From positions 2,383,501 to 2,447,500 of the forward strand of contig NZ_CP058669.1 in assembly GCF_014323565.1 (NCBI RefSeq): 64,000 bases of DNA, written 5' to 3'. The translations under genes and the position numbers were made by a program. The notes beneath the pieces are model-generated. The model was not told the origin of the DNA. It saw only the letters and a program-made list of their open reading frames with translations, and searched no databases. This document shows positions 8,643 to 17,125 of the stretch, one piece after another. This DNA is from Hyphobacterium sp. CCMP332. Its GTDB lineage: Bacteria; Pseudomonadota; Alphaproteobacteria; Caulobacterales; Maricaulaceae. Each line of letters opens with the position of its first letter. Position 1 is the first letter of the stretch.

Positions 8643-9206
8643 TCAATCTGTGCGGTGACCGCTGGCTCCCCTGGCGGTTTCGTGAGGCTGTTCCGGGAAG
8701 CCCTTGAGGTCACCGAGCTCCTGCGCGTCCCGCAGGATGTCCACCGGGCTCAGAACATAGGCGGCGACGAGCTTGGCCACCGAACACGGGGCATCCATAT
8801 GCGTTCGCTCATAGCCGTGGCTGGCATCAATGCCGAACGTTATGAGCGCCGTGCGGACATCCGCGCCACCTTCGACGGCGGAGGCATTGTCAGAGCGGTA
8901 GTGTTCGAAGTGATCGCGTTGATGGCGAATATCGTGTTGCCGGCAAAGATCGATCAATTTCCGTGTCAGGTGAAAATCAAAAGGCCCCGTCATGTCGCCC
9001 ATGGCGATGGTGACACCGGTTTCCCGTGATCCCTGTCCGGGCGCGACCGCTCCGTTGTCGATGGCCACCATTGACGCGATATCGTGTGTCAGGATCGAGG
9101 AGGCACCGGAGCCGATCTCTTCGGTAATCGAAAACAGGAAGAGTGTATCAACCGCAGGTGTCTGGTCCGCACATGGACGGTTAGCTCCTATAATTTCTGT
9201 ATTCAA
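8643..9206 (-). pseudogene. C-terminal remnant of an M42 peptidase (NAGGN-system type)
   Basis: About 170 residues match the C-terminal half of M42 metallopeptidases, specifically the subfamily found with the N-acetylglutaminylglutamine amide (NAGGN) osmoprotectant genes: TEEIGSGAS (catalytic Glu pair), TIAMGDMTGPFDFHLTRKL, IRHQRD, YYRSD-like HYRSDNASA, and SHGYERTH with the last metal-binding His. The N-terminal half, including the first metal ligands, is missing. Homology begins abruptly near base 9155. Upstream the frame has only a TTG at 9206, preceded by AT-rich sequence. Full family members are about twice this length. The NAGGN synthetase and amidotransferase genes are not in the window. 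A working short protein seems unlikely. Confidence 0.75.
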
Positions 9207-9360
9207 TCAGTATTGAATCAAATTAGAATGAATTGATTGGGAAAACCCATAATTAGGATGGGTCCAGCGATAAATTAACCGGCGACGCTCGCGACACTAA
9301 AAAGCAATATAAAAATAATTATGTCATATATGTGTGGAGTATGATTGAATTATGCCACAA
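9181..9360. other. AT-rich intergenic patch with inverted repeat
   Basis: By hand count 9181-9240 holds 16 G/C of 60 and 9301-9360 holds 15 of 60, far below the surrounding genes. It contains the perfect inverted repeat ATTCAAT (9201-9207) / ATTGAAT (9212-9218) with a 4-nt spacer. It adjoins the broken end of the M42 remnant and leads to the DJ-1-like gene. It may be that gene's promoter region, a rearrangement scar, or both. Confidence 0.6.
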
Positions 9361-9440
9361 TTCGACTATTTCTATGCTCATTAGAAAAACGTAGAAACCA
9401 GAATCGTCCGCACCGAGGTGCAGGGCGTAGAAGGAGTTTA

Positions 9441-9929
9441 ATGAACCGCTTTGCCCGTAAACGCCAACCCATCATCGGCCGCGTCGCCGCCATAACCGCC
9501 CAGAATTTCAATGCCGATGAATTTGTCAGAGCAACCCGTCCCCTTGAGCAAAAAGGGTTCTCCGTATCGGTCGTGTCCAACACAAGTGGAATGCTGACGG
9601 GGCGGACGGAAGCCGGGCAGGACGTCAACTTCGTTCCGGCGTCAACAATCGGGGATATGGAGTTTGACGGGTATTGCGCGCTTATACTTCCGGGCAATTC
9701 TCATGGCATGGGCGAATCCACACAGACCGCCATCGAAAAATTCCTGAGTGATGGCAAGCCCATAATCGCCATGATGGGCGATGTGCCCATGCTGGCCGAA
9801 GCGGCCAACTCGCCGGATGTTTCCGACGCCGGTGTTGCCATTTCCATGAACGGAAAGGTTTTCGCCGCGCGGGGTGAATCCGATTCAGAAGAAGCGATCG
9901 AGGTCTTTGCCCAGGTCCTGGCTGCCTGA
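9441..9929 (+). CDS. DJ-1/PfpI-like protein lacking the usual nucleophile Cys
   Basis: A 162-residue protein with the flavodoxin-like layout of the DJ-1/ThiJ/PfpI superfamily: an N-terminal beta strand (RVAAITAQNF), a KGFSVSVVS strand, the YCALILPGNSHG turn, then GKPIIAMM and PMLAEAAN where PfpI relatives have the nucleophile-elbow (AxCHGP). Here Met/Gly replace the Cys, so classical glyoxalase or protease chemistry is doubtful. The only Cys is in the DGYC strand. The start has AAGGAG five bases before the ATG. No signal peptide. A terminator follows, so it is probably transcribed alone from the AT-rich region. Confidence 0.65.
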   Translation: MNRFARKRQPIIGRVAAITAQNFNADEFVRATRPLEQKGFSVSVVSNTSGMLTGRTEAGQDVNFVPASTIGDMEFDGYCALILPGNSHGMGESTQTAIEKFLSDGKPIIAMMGDVPMLAEAANSPDVSDAGVAISMNGKVFAARGESDSEEAIEVFAQVLAA

Positions 9930-9956
9930 CTCCGAAGCAAATCCAGTTGAATGTAG

Positions 9957-9985
9957 AAGCGTCGCCCGGGCAGGGCGGCGCTTTT
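9957..9985 (+). terminator. Rho-independent terminator after the DJ-1-like gene
   Basis: AAGCGTCGCCC (9957-9967) pairs with GGGCGGCGCTT (9973-9983) with one G-T wobble around a 5-nt loop, followed by TT and a T-rich stretch. Confidence 0.8.
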
Positions 9986-10089
9986 CTGTTTCTGGAAAGA
10001 CAGTCTTTCACGGACTTGTGACGTCCCGTGGGGTGAAGTTTCATACCTTCCGACCCATATGTCCTCCACAAGAGCGAGGACACAAGTCG

Positions 10090-10188
10090 ATGTACAAGAT
10101 TGCATCAATCGGATTGGCAGCGATGGTTTTGGCAGCCGTCATTCTGGTGTGGTCTTCAAATGGAAGCACCACTCTCTATATAGCATAA
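10090..10188 (+). CDS. Small single-pass membrane peptide
   Basis: A 32-codon ORF: MYKIASIGL, a hydrophobic helix of about 18 residues (AAMVLAAVILVW), then SSNGSTTLYIA. A GAGCGAGGA stretch lies about 10 bases upstream, weak for a ribosome-binding site. It is isolated between two hairpins (9957-9985 and 10258-10298). Composition fits a real small membrane protein, but without homologues the call rests only on ORF, hydrophobicity and spacing. Confidence 0.35.
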   Translation: MYKIASIGLAAMVLAAVILVWSSNGSTTLYIA

Positions 10189-10257
10189 CGAAGCCGCAGG
10201 GCTTCGCGTAAACAGGCCTCTCTTGTGCGTCCCCCCAGCCTGCCTCGGAGGCCTGCA

Positions 10258-10298
10258 GGCACCGCCGGACAACTCCCCTGTCCCCGTCCGGCGGTGCC
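10258..10298 (+). terminator. Strong 13-bp hairpin before the glutamate dehydrogenase (terminator-like, no U-run)
   Basis: GGCACCGCCGGAC (10258-10270) pairs perfectly with GTCCGGCGGTGCC (10286-10298) around a 15-nt loop. No T-run follows, so it may be an inefficient terminator of the small peptide gene or a structured leader element of the downstream gene. Confidence 0.4.
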
Positions 10299-10374
10299 AT
10301 ACCATTCTTCACACATTATTGCGGTTTTTTACGGCATTACGCCTTGATTAACCCTTCTCGTTGCAGGAGTAAGG

Positions 10375-10455
10375 ATGAAACGCTGGTCGTCCTGTCGGCT
10401 GCACATTCAGGCGATCCGGTCACCTTTTCCGTGCTTAAGAAGAGCCGCTCCATGA
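10375..10455 (+). CDS. Putative 26-residue leader ORF coupled to the glutamate dehydrogenase
   Basis: An ATG at 10375 sits five bases after AGGAG (10365-10369), the best ribosome-binding site in this leader. It opens 26 codons, begins MKRWSSCRLH and is rich in Arg, Cys and Pro. Its TGA (10453-10455) overlaps the ATG of the glutamate dehydrogenase (10452) in an ATGA arrangement. The large gene itself has only a weak AAGAAGAG before its ATG, so its translation may depend on ribosomes finishing this ORF. There is no run of a single regulatory codon, so classical amino-acid attenuation is not evident. Expression is untested. Confidence 0.4.
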   Translation: MKRWSSCRLHIQAIRSPFPCLRRAAP

Positions 10456-13400
10456 CCTCTGTTGTCGCCACCGCTCAGGCATACACTTCCGCAACATTCA
10501 CCAAGGCCGCCCGCAAAGTATGGCAAAAGAAATTCGGCAGTGAACCGGATGCCTCGGCACTGGCATTTCTGGAGCAGGTTCTGGGCGATGCGTTGGCCGA
10601 GGACCTCGAAGGCATCAAGCCGGTTCAGCTTGCGGAGCAGGCGGCCGAATTCTGGGATTGGGCCAGGGGTCTGGGGAGCGGGAAAATCCATGTCCGCGCC
10701 CGGCCGTCCGACACAGGAGGTGCCAGCTCGATCAAGCGCGACATCGTCGAGGTGGCCGGACCGGACCGTCCCTTCCTCGTTGATTCCGTCATGGGTGAGA
10801 TCGGAGCGCAGGGGCTGGACGTGCTGGCCATGTTCCACCCGATCGTCCCGGTCAGCCGCAACGAAAAGGGCGAAATCTGCACAGGCGGCGAGACGCTTCC
10901 CGAAAGTCTGATTCAGGTGCATGTCGAGCCGCTTGACGAACGCACCCGTGAAGTTCTGGCGGAAGCTGTTCGTGGTGCTATGGAGGATGTCCGCCTTGCG
11001 ACGGACGATTTCAAGGATATGCGCGCGGCCATGAACATGGCCATCGCCCACGTCGAAGACGCAAATACCCCGGCCAGTCTCGAGGAAAAATCCGAAACGC
11101 TCGAGTTCCTACGCTGGCTCCGGGACGACCATTTCGCGTTTCTCGGCAGCCGGGTCTACCAGTTTGATGTCGATTCAAAAGGCCGGATGACAACGCGTGA
11201 GCCGACGGTTCAGCCGGGCTCCGGCTTTGGCATTCTTCGCGATCCCGAGCGGCAGGTGCTGCGCAAGGGCAACGAGCCGGCGCTTCTCACCCCGGCCATC
11301 GAATCCTTTCTGAACGAGCCGTCTCCGATCATTGTCGCCAAGGCGAATATCAAATCCCGCGTCCACCGCCGGGTTTACATGGATTATATCGGGGTCAAAC
11401 GGTATCGCGAGGATGGCGCGGTGGTGGGCGAGGCCCGGTTTGTGGGTTTGTTCACCGCCGAAGCCTACGACCGAATGGCGCGGGATGTGCCGCTCGTCCG
11501 CCGCAAGGTCAGGCGGGTTCTGGAGCGTGCGGGCAAGATTCCCGGCACGCACTCGGAGAAGAAGCTCCGCAATATTGTCGAGAACTATCCCCGCGACGAA
11601 CTCTTCCAGACCGAGGAAGACGATCTGCTGAAGATCGGTCTTGGCATTTTGCACCTGCAAGACCGGCCGCGGACAAAGCTGCTAGTCCGGCGCGACCGGT
11701 TCGACCGTTTCGTGTCCTGTCTGCTTTTCGTGCCCCGCGACCGTTATAATTCGCGTGTCCGCGAGCAGGCCGGCGAAATGATCCGCGCCGCGTTTGATGG
11801 CCGCATGTCGGCCTATTATCCGCATTTCGGCGACGGACCGCTCGCCCGGGTCCACTATATCGTCGGCCTTGACCCGAACAACCACCCGGAACCCGACCTG
11901 CATGAGCTGGAACGTCAGATCGTTGCCCTGGCGCGCACCTGGGAGGACGAGCTTGTGGCGGAAGGCCGCCGCTCTCTGCCTGACACGCACCGGCACCGCC
12001 TGTCAGCCTATGATCAGGCCTTCTCCGCCGGTTATCGCGAACAGTTTGCGCCGACCGAAGGGATTGCCGATCTGCTGCGTATCGAATCGCTGGGCGATGA
12101 GACGAATATTGGGGCACGTCTGTATCGTACTGGCGGGGAAGATAAATCCGTTCTGCGTTTGAAAATCTATCGCCGTAACCAGCCGACCCACCTGTCAGAC
12201 GTCATGCCCATACTGGAGAATATGGGTCTCAATGTGATCCAGGAATCCGGTTATGAAGTTCACCGCGAAACCGAGGAAGCCCGCGAAGCCGTTGTCCATA
12301 TACACGACTTTGAAATGCAATCGGATGCGCTGGCTGACACAGATGTCGACGAGTTCAGTCAGGCCTTCGAAGACGCCCTCCTCGCTGTTCTGGCCAACCG
12401 GGCCGAGAATGATGGCTTCAATCAGCTTATCCTGAAGCTCGGCGTGAGTTGGCGCGAAGCGGCCGTATTGAGGGCTTTTGCGCGCTATCGTCAGCAAACC
12501 GGCCTCGACCCCTCACAAGCCATCCAGGAAGAGGCCTTGTCGGAAAACCCGGCCATTGCGCGCCAATTGCTGGTGCTGTTTGATACGCGGTTCAATCCGG
12601 CACTCGATTTCGATCTGGAAGACCGCAAGGAAAAAGCTGCGGCTATCGGCAAGGATATCCGGTCTCAGCTGGAGAAGGTCGCCTCCATTGATCATGACCG
12701 GGTATTGCGGCGCCTGCTCCGCCTGTTGGAAGCCACGCTCAGGACGAATTACTTCCAGACCGGCGAGAACGGCCTGCCCAAGGCGCATATCTCGTTCAAG
12801 ATTGCCAGTCAGGAAGTCGAAGAGCTCCCCCTGCCAAAACCGTATCGCGAAATCTTTGTCTGGTCGCCGCAGGTTGAAGGCGTGCACATTCGCTTTGGGC
12901 CGGTGGCCCGGGGCGGATTGCGCTGGTCGGATCGCCGCGATGACTTCCGCACCGAAGTTCTGGGCCTCGTAAAGGCCCAGCAGGTGAAAAATGCCGTGAT
13001 TGTTCCGGTGGGGTCAAAGGGCGGCTTCTATCCCAAGCAATTGCCGCGCGCCGGTTCCCGGGATGAATGGCTGGCAGAGGGCCAGAGCGCCTACCGGACG
13101 TTTATTCGGGGCCTGCTCGATATCACCGACAACATTCAGGAAGATGAGGTGGCGCACCCCGATGACGTGGTCATCTGGGACGGCGAGGACCCCTATCTGG
13201 TCGTCGCGGCCGACAAGGGCACGGCCACATTTTCCGATATCGCCAACGGCGTTGCGACAGACGAGTATGATTTCTGGCTCGGAGATGCCTTCGCGTCCGG
13301 CGGTTCCGCCGGGTATGACCACAAGAAAATGGGTATTACGGCCCGCGGCGCATGGGAGTCCGTCAAGCGGCACTTCCGTGAACTCGGCAAGGATATCCAG

Positions 13401-15371
13401 AACGAGACCTTCACCGTCGCCGGCGTTGGCGACATGTCCGGCGATGTGTTTGGCAATGGTATGCTGTTGTCGCGCAAGATCCGGCTGATTGCGGCCTTCG
13501 ATCACCGCGATATCTTTATCGACCCGGATCCGGTCGATTGCGAGGCGAATTGGGAAGAGCGCAAACGCCTGTTCGATCTGCCGCGTTCCAGCTGGCAGGA
13601 TTACAACAAGAAGCTGATCTCGAAGGGCGGCGGCATTTTCTCGCGCGCCGAGAAATCGATCAAGCTGTCCAAAGAGGCTCGCAAGGCGCTGGGCATCGAG
13701 GTTGATACGCTCTCGCCTCCCGAGCTGATGACGGCCATCCTCAAGGCACAGGTCGAACTGCTCTGGTTTGGCGGTATCGGGACCTATGTGAAAGCCTCCA
13801 CCCAGCAGCACTGGGAAGTCAGCGACAAAGCCAATGATTCCATCCGCATCAATGCCATGGATGTGGGCGCGAAAGTCATTGGCGAAGGGGCCAATCTCGG
13901 CTTCACCCAGGCAGCGCGGATCGAATTTGATCGCGCCGGTGGCCGGGTCAATGCCGACTTTGTCGACAATTCTGCCGGCGTGGACACGTCTGACCACGAG
14001 GTCAATATCAAGATATTGCTGAGCCCGCTTCTGCGCTCCGGCGAGATGAGCCGCCAGGCGCGGGACAAGTTGTTGGGCGGCATGACAGATGACGTCGCCG
14101 AACACGTTCTCCGCCACAATTATGATCAGACGCTGGCCCTGACGCTCGCCGAGCATGACGCACCGGCCGACGTCGATGCGCATGAGCGCTTCATGGCAGG
14201 CCTGGAGAAAGCGGGCCGGCTGGATCGCGGCGTCGAGGGTCTGCCGTCCGGTGACGGAATGCGCGCCTTGAAAGAGCAGGGCCTGGCGTTGACCCGGCCC
14301 GAGCTCGCCGTGCTCGTCTCGTACGCAAAGATCACGACCTTCGACAAGCTCGTGGCGTCCAACGTGCCGGATGATCCGCATTTCGAAAGCATGCTGAAAG
14401 GGTATTTCCCGAACGATCTCGACGCCTATGGCGAACAGATGTCCGGGCACCGTCTGCGGCGCGAGATCATTGCCACGGTTCTGGCCAATCACATGATCAA
14501 TCTGGGTGGCCCGACCTTTGTCCACCGCGCGATCGAATCCACCGGCGCCGAGGCGCAACAGATCGCCCGCGCATTCGAGGTTGGCCGAAGAATTTTCCGC
14601 TTCTCCGAGCTGACTGACCGCATCAACAAGCTGGACAATCGTGCGCCGGCAGACATCCAGATCACCCTGCACAGGGAAATCATTCGCCTTCTGCGCCGGC
14701 AGACCTATTGGCTGGCCCGACGGGCAAGGGCACAGGAGGCCGGACAGGCCACGCCGATCCACGAGCTGATCGAAGCCTATCGTCCGGGCGTCGACAAGCT
14801 GCGCGATACGGCGATGGGGCTGATATCGACCTATGAGCGCGCCAATATCGAACAGCGCACCGAAGCCTATGTCAGAGCCGGAGCGCCCAAGGATCTCGCG
14901 CATGACATTGCGGTTTTGCGCCCGCTGACATCGTCCTCCGATGTTGTTGACCTCGCGCTGCAGGAAGACTGGCCGCTTGAATCGGCGGGCTATGTCTATC
15001 ATGCCGCCGGGTCACGCTTCTCGGTGGATATGTTGCGGGGTCTGGGCGCGGAAGTGTCCTCGGATCTGCATTGGGACCGTCTGGCCGTTCGCCGCCTGAT
15101 TGAAGACCTCTATGCCAGCCAGCAGGCGATCGCCGCCTCCATGATGCGGTTTGCACGATCAGCGGGCGGCGGGCTTCAAACCGGTGTCGAAGCGCCCAAT
15201 CGCGAATGGGCTGACGAATTGCTGGATGCCTGGTGCATTCAGAATGATGTCGAGGCCGGTCGCTATGACAGCGCGCTGGAAGAGCTGGAAACCACAGGGG
15301 CCTGGACCCTCTCCAAGCTTGCGATTGCCTCCACGCAGCTGCGGGAAATGGCTCAGTCCGCCGAACCGTGA
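10452..15371 (+). CDS. NAD-specific glutamate dehydrogenase, large (about 180 kDa) type
   Basis: A 1639-residue enzyme of the L-GDH2 family, which oxidatively deaminates glutamate to 2-oxoglutarate and ammonia with NAD and serves glutamate catabolism. Family size is about 1600 residues. The N-terminal third holds ACT-like regulatory segments (for example DIVEVAGPDRPFLVDSVMGE). The catalytic domain begins near residue 800 and contains RFGPVARGGLRWSDRRDDFR and VGSKGGFYPKQLP (near residue 855, the substrate-binding Lys region), then the NAD domain with TVAGVGDMSGDVFGNGM. The ATG at 10452 is preferred over a TTG at 10344 because it overlaps a leader ORF and the upstream residues look non-conserved. 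Its 3' end overlaps the convergent hydrolase gene by 19 bp. Confidence 0.93.
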   Translation: MTSVVATAQAYTSATFTKAARKVWQKKFGSEPDASALAFLEQVLGDALAEDLEGIKPVQLAEQAAEFWDWARGLGSGKIHVRARPSDTGGASSIKRDIVEVAGPDRPFLVDSVMGEIGAQGLDVLAMFHPIVPVSRNEKGEICTGGETLPESLIQVHVEPLDERTREVLAEAVRGAMEDVRLATDDFKDMRAAMNMAIAHVEDANTPASLEEKSETLEFLRWLRDDHFAFLGSRVYQFDVDSKGRMTTREPTVQPGSGFGILRDPERQVLRKGNEPALLTPAIESFLNEPSPIIVAKANIKSRVHRRVYMDYIGVKRYREDGAVVGEARFVGLFTAEAYDRMARDVPLVRRKVRRVLERAGKIPGTHSEKKLRNIVENYPRDELFQTEEDDLLKIGLGILHLQDRPRTKLLVRRDRFDRFVSCLLFVPRDRYNSRVREQAGEMIRAAFDGRMSAYYPHFGDGPLARVHYIVGLDPNNHPEPDLHELERQIVALARTWEDELVAEGRRSLPDTHRHRLSAYDQAFSAGYREQFAPTEGIADLLRIESLGDETNIGARLYRTGGEDKSVLRLKIYRRNQPTHLSDVMPILENMGLNVIQESGYEVHRETEEAREAVVHIHDFEMQSDALADTDVDEFSQAFEDALLAVLANRAENDGFNQLILKLGVSWREAAVLRAFARYRQQTGLDPSQAIQEEALSENPAIARQLLVLFDTRFNPALDFDLEDRKEKAAAIGKDIRSQLEKVASIDHDRVLRRLLRLLEATLRTNYFQTGENGLPKAHISFKIASQEVEELPLPKPYREIFVWSPQVEGVHIRFGPVARGGLRWSDRRDDFRTEVLGLVKAQQVKNAVIVPVGSKGGFYPKQLPRAGSRDEWLAEGQSAYRTFIRGLLDITDNIQEDEVAHPDDVVIWDGEDPYLVVAADKGTATFSDIANGVATDEYDFWLGDAFASGGSAGYDHKKMGITARGAWESVKRHFRELGKDIQNETFTVAGVGDMSGDVFGNGMLLSRKIRLIAAFDHRDIFIDPDPVDCEANWEERKRLFDLPRSSWQDYNKKLISKGGGIFSRAEKSIKLSKEARKALGIEVDTLSPPELMTAILKAQVELLWFGGIGTYVKASTQQHWEVSDKANDSIRINAMDVGAKVIGEGANLGFTQAARIEFDRAGGRVNADFVDNSAGVDTSDHEVNIKILLSPLLRSGEMSRQARDKLLGGMTDDVAEHVLRHNYDQTLALTLAEHDAPADVDAHERFMAGLEKAGRLDRGVEGLPSGDGMRALKEQGLALTRPELAVLVSYAKITTFDKLVASNVPDDPHFESMLKGYFPNDLDAYGEQMSGHRLRREIIATVLANHMINLGGPTFVHRAIESTGAEAQQIARAFEVGRRIFRFSELTDRINKLDNRAPADIQITLHREIIRLLRRQTYWLARRARAQEAGQATPIHELIEAYRPGVDKLRDTAMGLISTYERANIEQRTEAYVRAGAPKDLAHDIAVLRPLTSSSDVVDLALQEDWPLESAGYVYHAAGSRFSVDMLRGLGAEVSSDLHWDRLAVRRLIEDLYASQQAIAASMMRFARSAGGGLQTGVEAPNREWADELLDAWCIQNDVEAGRYDSALEELETTGAWTLSKLAIASTQLREMAQSAEP

Positions 15372-16228
15372 TCGAGATTCAAATGTCGGCTCAGGAAGTC
15401 CTGAAAGGCGGCATGAGCGATTTTCGCAACTTCGGGATCGAAGACCAGCGTCGAGGTCGGGTGGTGATCCGGCTCGTCAAAGGCGTGCGTCGCATTTTCG
15501 ACATAGCGCCATGTGACGTCGGCGCCCCACTTGATCTGGCGATTGAACACGTCGACGGAATCCGCGTCGCTGCAAATCGTATCCCCCCGCACCAATAGGC
15601 TTTTAACCGGGATATCCGGCGGCCATGGCAGGCGCCGGGATCGCGCCGGAAATCCGCTATAGGGATACATGGCGAACACAGCCTTCACACCGTCAAGTCC
15701 GTCTGACGGCGCCTTATCCAGAGATCCCGGCGGCTGTCCGGCCCTGGCCAGCGCCAACGCTTCTAGCGCCGTCCAGCTGCCATGGCTCCAGCCGGCGAGA
15801 ATGATCTGCTCCGGATCTGCCTGTGGGTTCTGCCGGACAAGTTCCAGCACGGCGTGCAGATCACCGGCACGTTCCGAAGCGCGCAATTTCGCGCCCGAAC
15901 ACACGGTTTCCAGCGCCTCTTCGTAGTCAATTCCATGAAAGGAGTTCGAGTCCGGAACAACAGCCATCACGCCGAGATCGTTCGCCAGCCTGGCATAAGT
16001 CGCCATGTTGGGCCTGACACCGCCGCATCCATGCAGCAGGATCACAACCGGAAACGGTCCCTTGCCCTTCGGAAGATGGATGTCCGTGAAAGGCGCAATG
16101 CCGCGTGTGATTTCATCCAGCGGTGTTCTCGCAACCGGCATCAGCAACCCTCTCCGGTAAAGCCGGAACAGAACGAAAAGCGCGGCAGCCAGCGCGATCA
16201 ATAGTGCCGAGAGTGAAAACCATCCCAT
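15353..16228 (-). CDS. Membrane-anchored dienelactone-hydrolase-like alpha/beta hydrolase
   Basis: A 291-residue alpha/beta hydrolase with an N-terminal membrane anchor (about residues 4-24, then RLYRRG). The fold is shown by VVILLHGCGG, the nucleophile elbow GWSHGSW with the catalytic Ser, MYPYSGFPAR, an acid region RGDTICSDAD and the final His in ATHAFDEPDH. This matches the dienelactone hydrolase family; the true substrate is unknown. It lies 36 bp downstream of a paralogue with the same order of motifs, at the end of the rsmB-rpe-heparinase-purH run, and converges on the glutamate dehydrogenase gene with a 19-bp overlap. Confidence 0.82.
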   Translation of the reverse strand: MGWFSLSALLIALAAALFVLFRLYRRGLLMPVARTPLDEITRGIAPFTDIHLPKGKGPFPVVILLHGCGGVRPNMATYARLANDLGVMAVVPDSNSFHGIDYEEALETVCSGAKLRASERAGDLHAVLELVRQNPQADPEQIILAGWSHGSWTALEALALARAGQPPGSLDKAPSDGLDGVKAVFAMYPYSGFPARSRRLPWPPDIPVKSLLVRGDTICSDADSVDVFNRQIKWGADVTWRYVENATHAFDEPDHHPTSTLVFDPEVAKIAHAAFQDFLSRHLNLDHGSAD

Positions 16229-16264
16229 ACCGCCTTGATGGGCGAGGACGGGCGCGCCGTAAAG

Positions 16265-17122
16265 TCAGTCTTGTGTCTCACCCAGCATTTCGATCAGCCG
16301 GGCGCGCAACCTGGCGGCCGCCTCGGCATCATATGTCATGCGTGGATCGATAGCCGGTGCATCTGTATCGTCAAAAGCGTGTGTAACGCCGTCCCACACC
16401 GCGTAATCGATTTCTGCGCCGGCCTCTATTGCCTGTCGCGCCAGACGTTCACAATCGGCGTGAGGGGCCACCATGTCGCGCTCGGCCAGAACCATTTCCA
16501 CGGGCGGCAGACCCGGGCCGATGCGTCCGGATGCGCGCGCCGGAAATCCGCAATAGGGATAGATGGGCACAATACCGAGGACGCCGTCAAACGACACGTC
16601 TCCGTCGATCAGGGCGGGTGGTCGCTCGCCCTCGCTGACAAAGCTCATCGCATCCAGCAGCGTCCAGCCGCCATGGCTCCAGCCTGCCAGAATCAGGCGC
16701 TCTGCATCAATCCCGTCGGTTTCACGCGCGATTTCCATCGCCGCGAACACATCGGCAGCGCGTTCCTGACCCATCAGCCGGGTGGCAGAGCAGACCTGCG
16801 TCATGGCACCAAATCGGCCAATCCCGCGCGGCTCGAACGAATCGACAACCAGAGCGCCAAACCCGGCCTCTGCAATCGCCGCAGCATAGGCCGTATGCAT
16901 GGGGCGCTCACCCCCGCAGCCGTGGAAGAACAGAATCGCCGGCACCGGCCCGGTTGCGGAATCGGGCAAGAAAATCTGCACGCCGGGCCGTATCAGCTCG
17001 ACCTGTTCGTTTAGCGTTCGCCGGGGCACAAAGGCGCTCGTCAGATTCTGCGCCGCCGCGGCACCATAGATCAGGGCCAGCCCGGCCAGGGCGAGACCAA
17101 TGCGGATGGTCCAGCGCCCCAT
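16265..17122 (-). CDS. Exported dienelactone-hydrolase-like alpha/beta hydrolase (paralogue)
   Basis: A 285-residue paralogue of the next gene downstream. It has a cleavable-looking signal (GLALAGLALIYGAAAA then Q) instead of a plain anchor. Visible motifs are AILFFHGCGGERP, the nucleophile elbow GWSHGGW, IYPYCGFPARA, an acid region ERDMVAPHADC and the terminal THAFDDTDAP His. The shared CxG-x-PAR and THAFD blocks show that the two genes are tandem duplicates. It starts 3 bp after the purH stop, so it is almost certainly cotranscribed with purH although no metabolic link to purine synthesis is obvious. Confidence 0.82.
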   Translation of the reverse strand: MGRWTIRIGLALAGLALIYGAAAAQNLTSAFVPRRTLNEQVELIRPGVQIFLPDSATGPVPAILFFHGCGGERPMHTAYAAAIAEAGFGALVVDSFEPRGIGRFGAMTQVCSATRLMGQERAADVFAAMEIARETDGIDAERLILAGWSHGGWTLLDAMSFVSEGERPPALIDGDVSFDGVLGIVPIYPYCGFPARASGRIGPGLPPVEMVLAERDMVAPHADCERLARQAIEAGAEIDYAVWDGVTHAFDDTDAPAIDPRMTYDAEAAARLRARLIEMLGETQD

Positions 17123-17125
17123 CTT

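Noticed and set aside
10344-10451. TTG start for the glutamate dehydrogenase
   Set aside because: No ribosome-binding site fits it, and the extension has no family similarity. The ATG at 10452 is coupled to the leader ORF.
13014-15002. 662-codon open frame antisense to the glutamate dehydrogenase
   Set aside because: It is the complementary frame of a high-GC gene with strong family motifs on the plus strand; its own translation has no recognisable domain.
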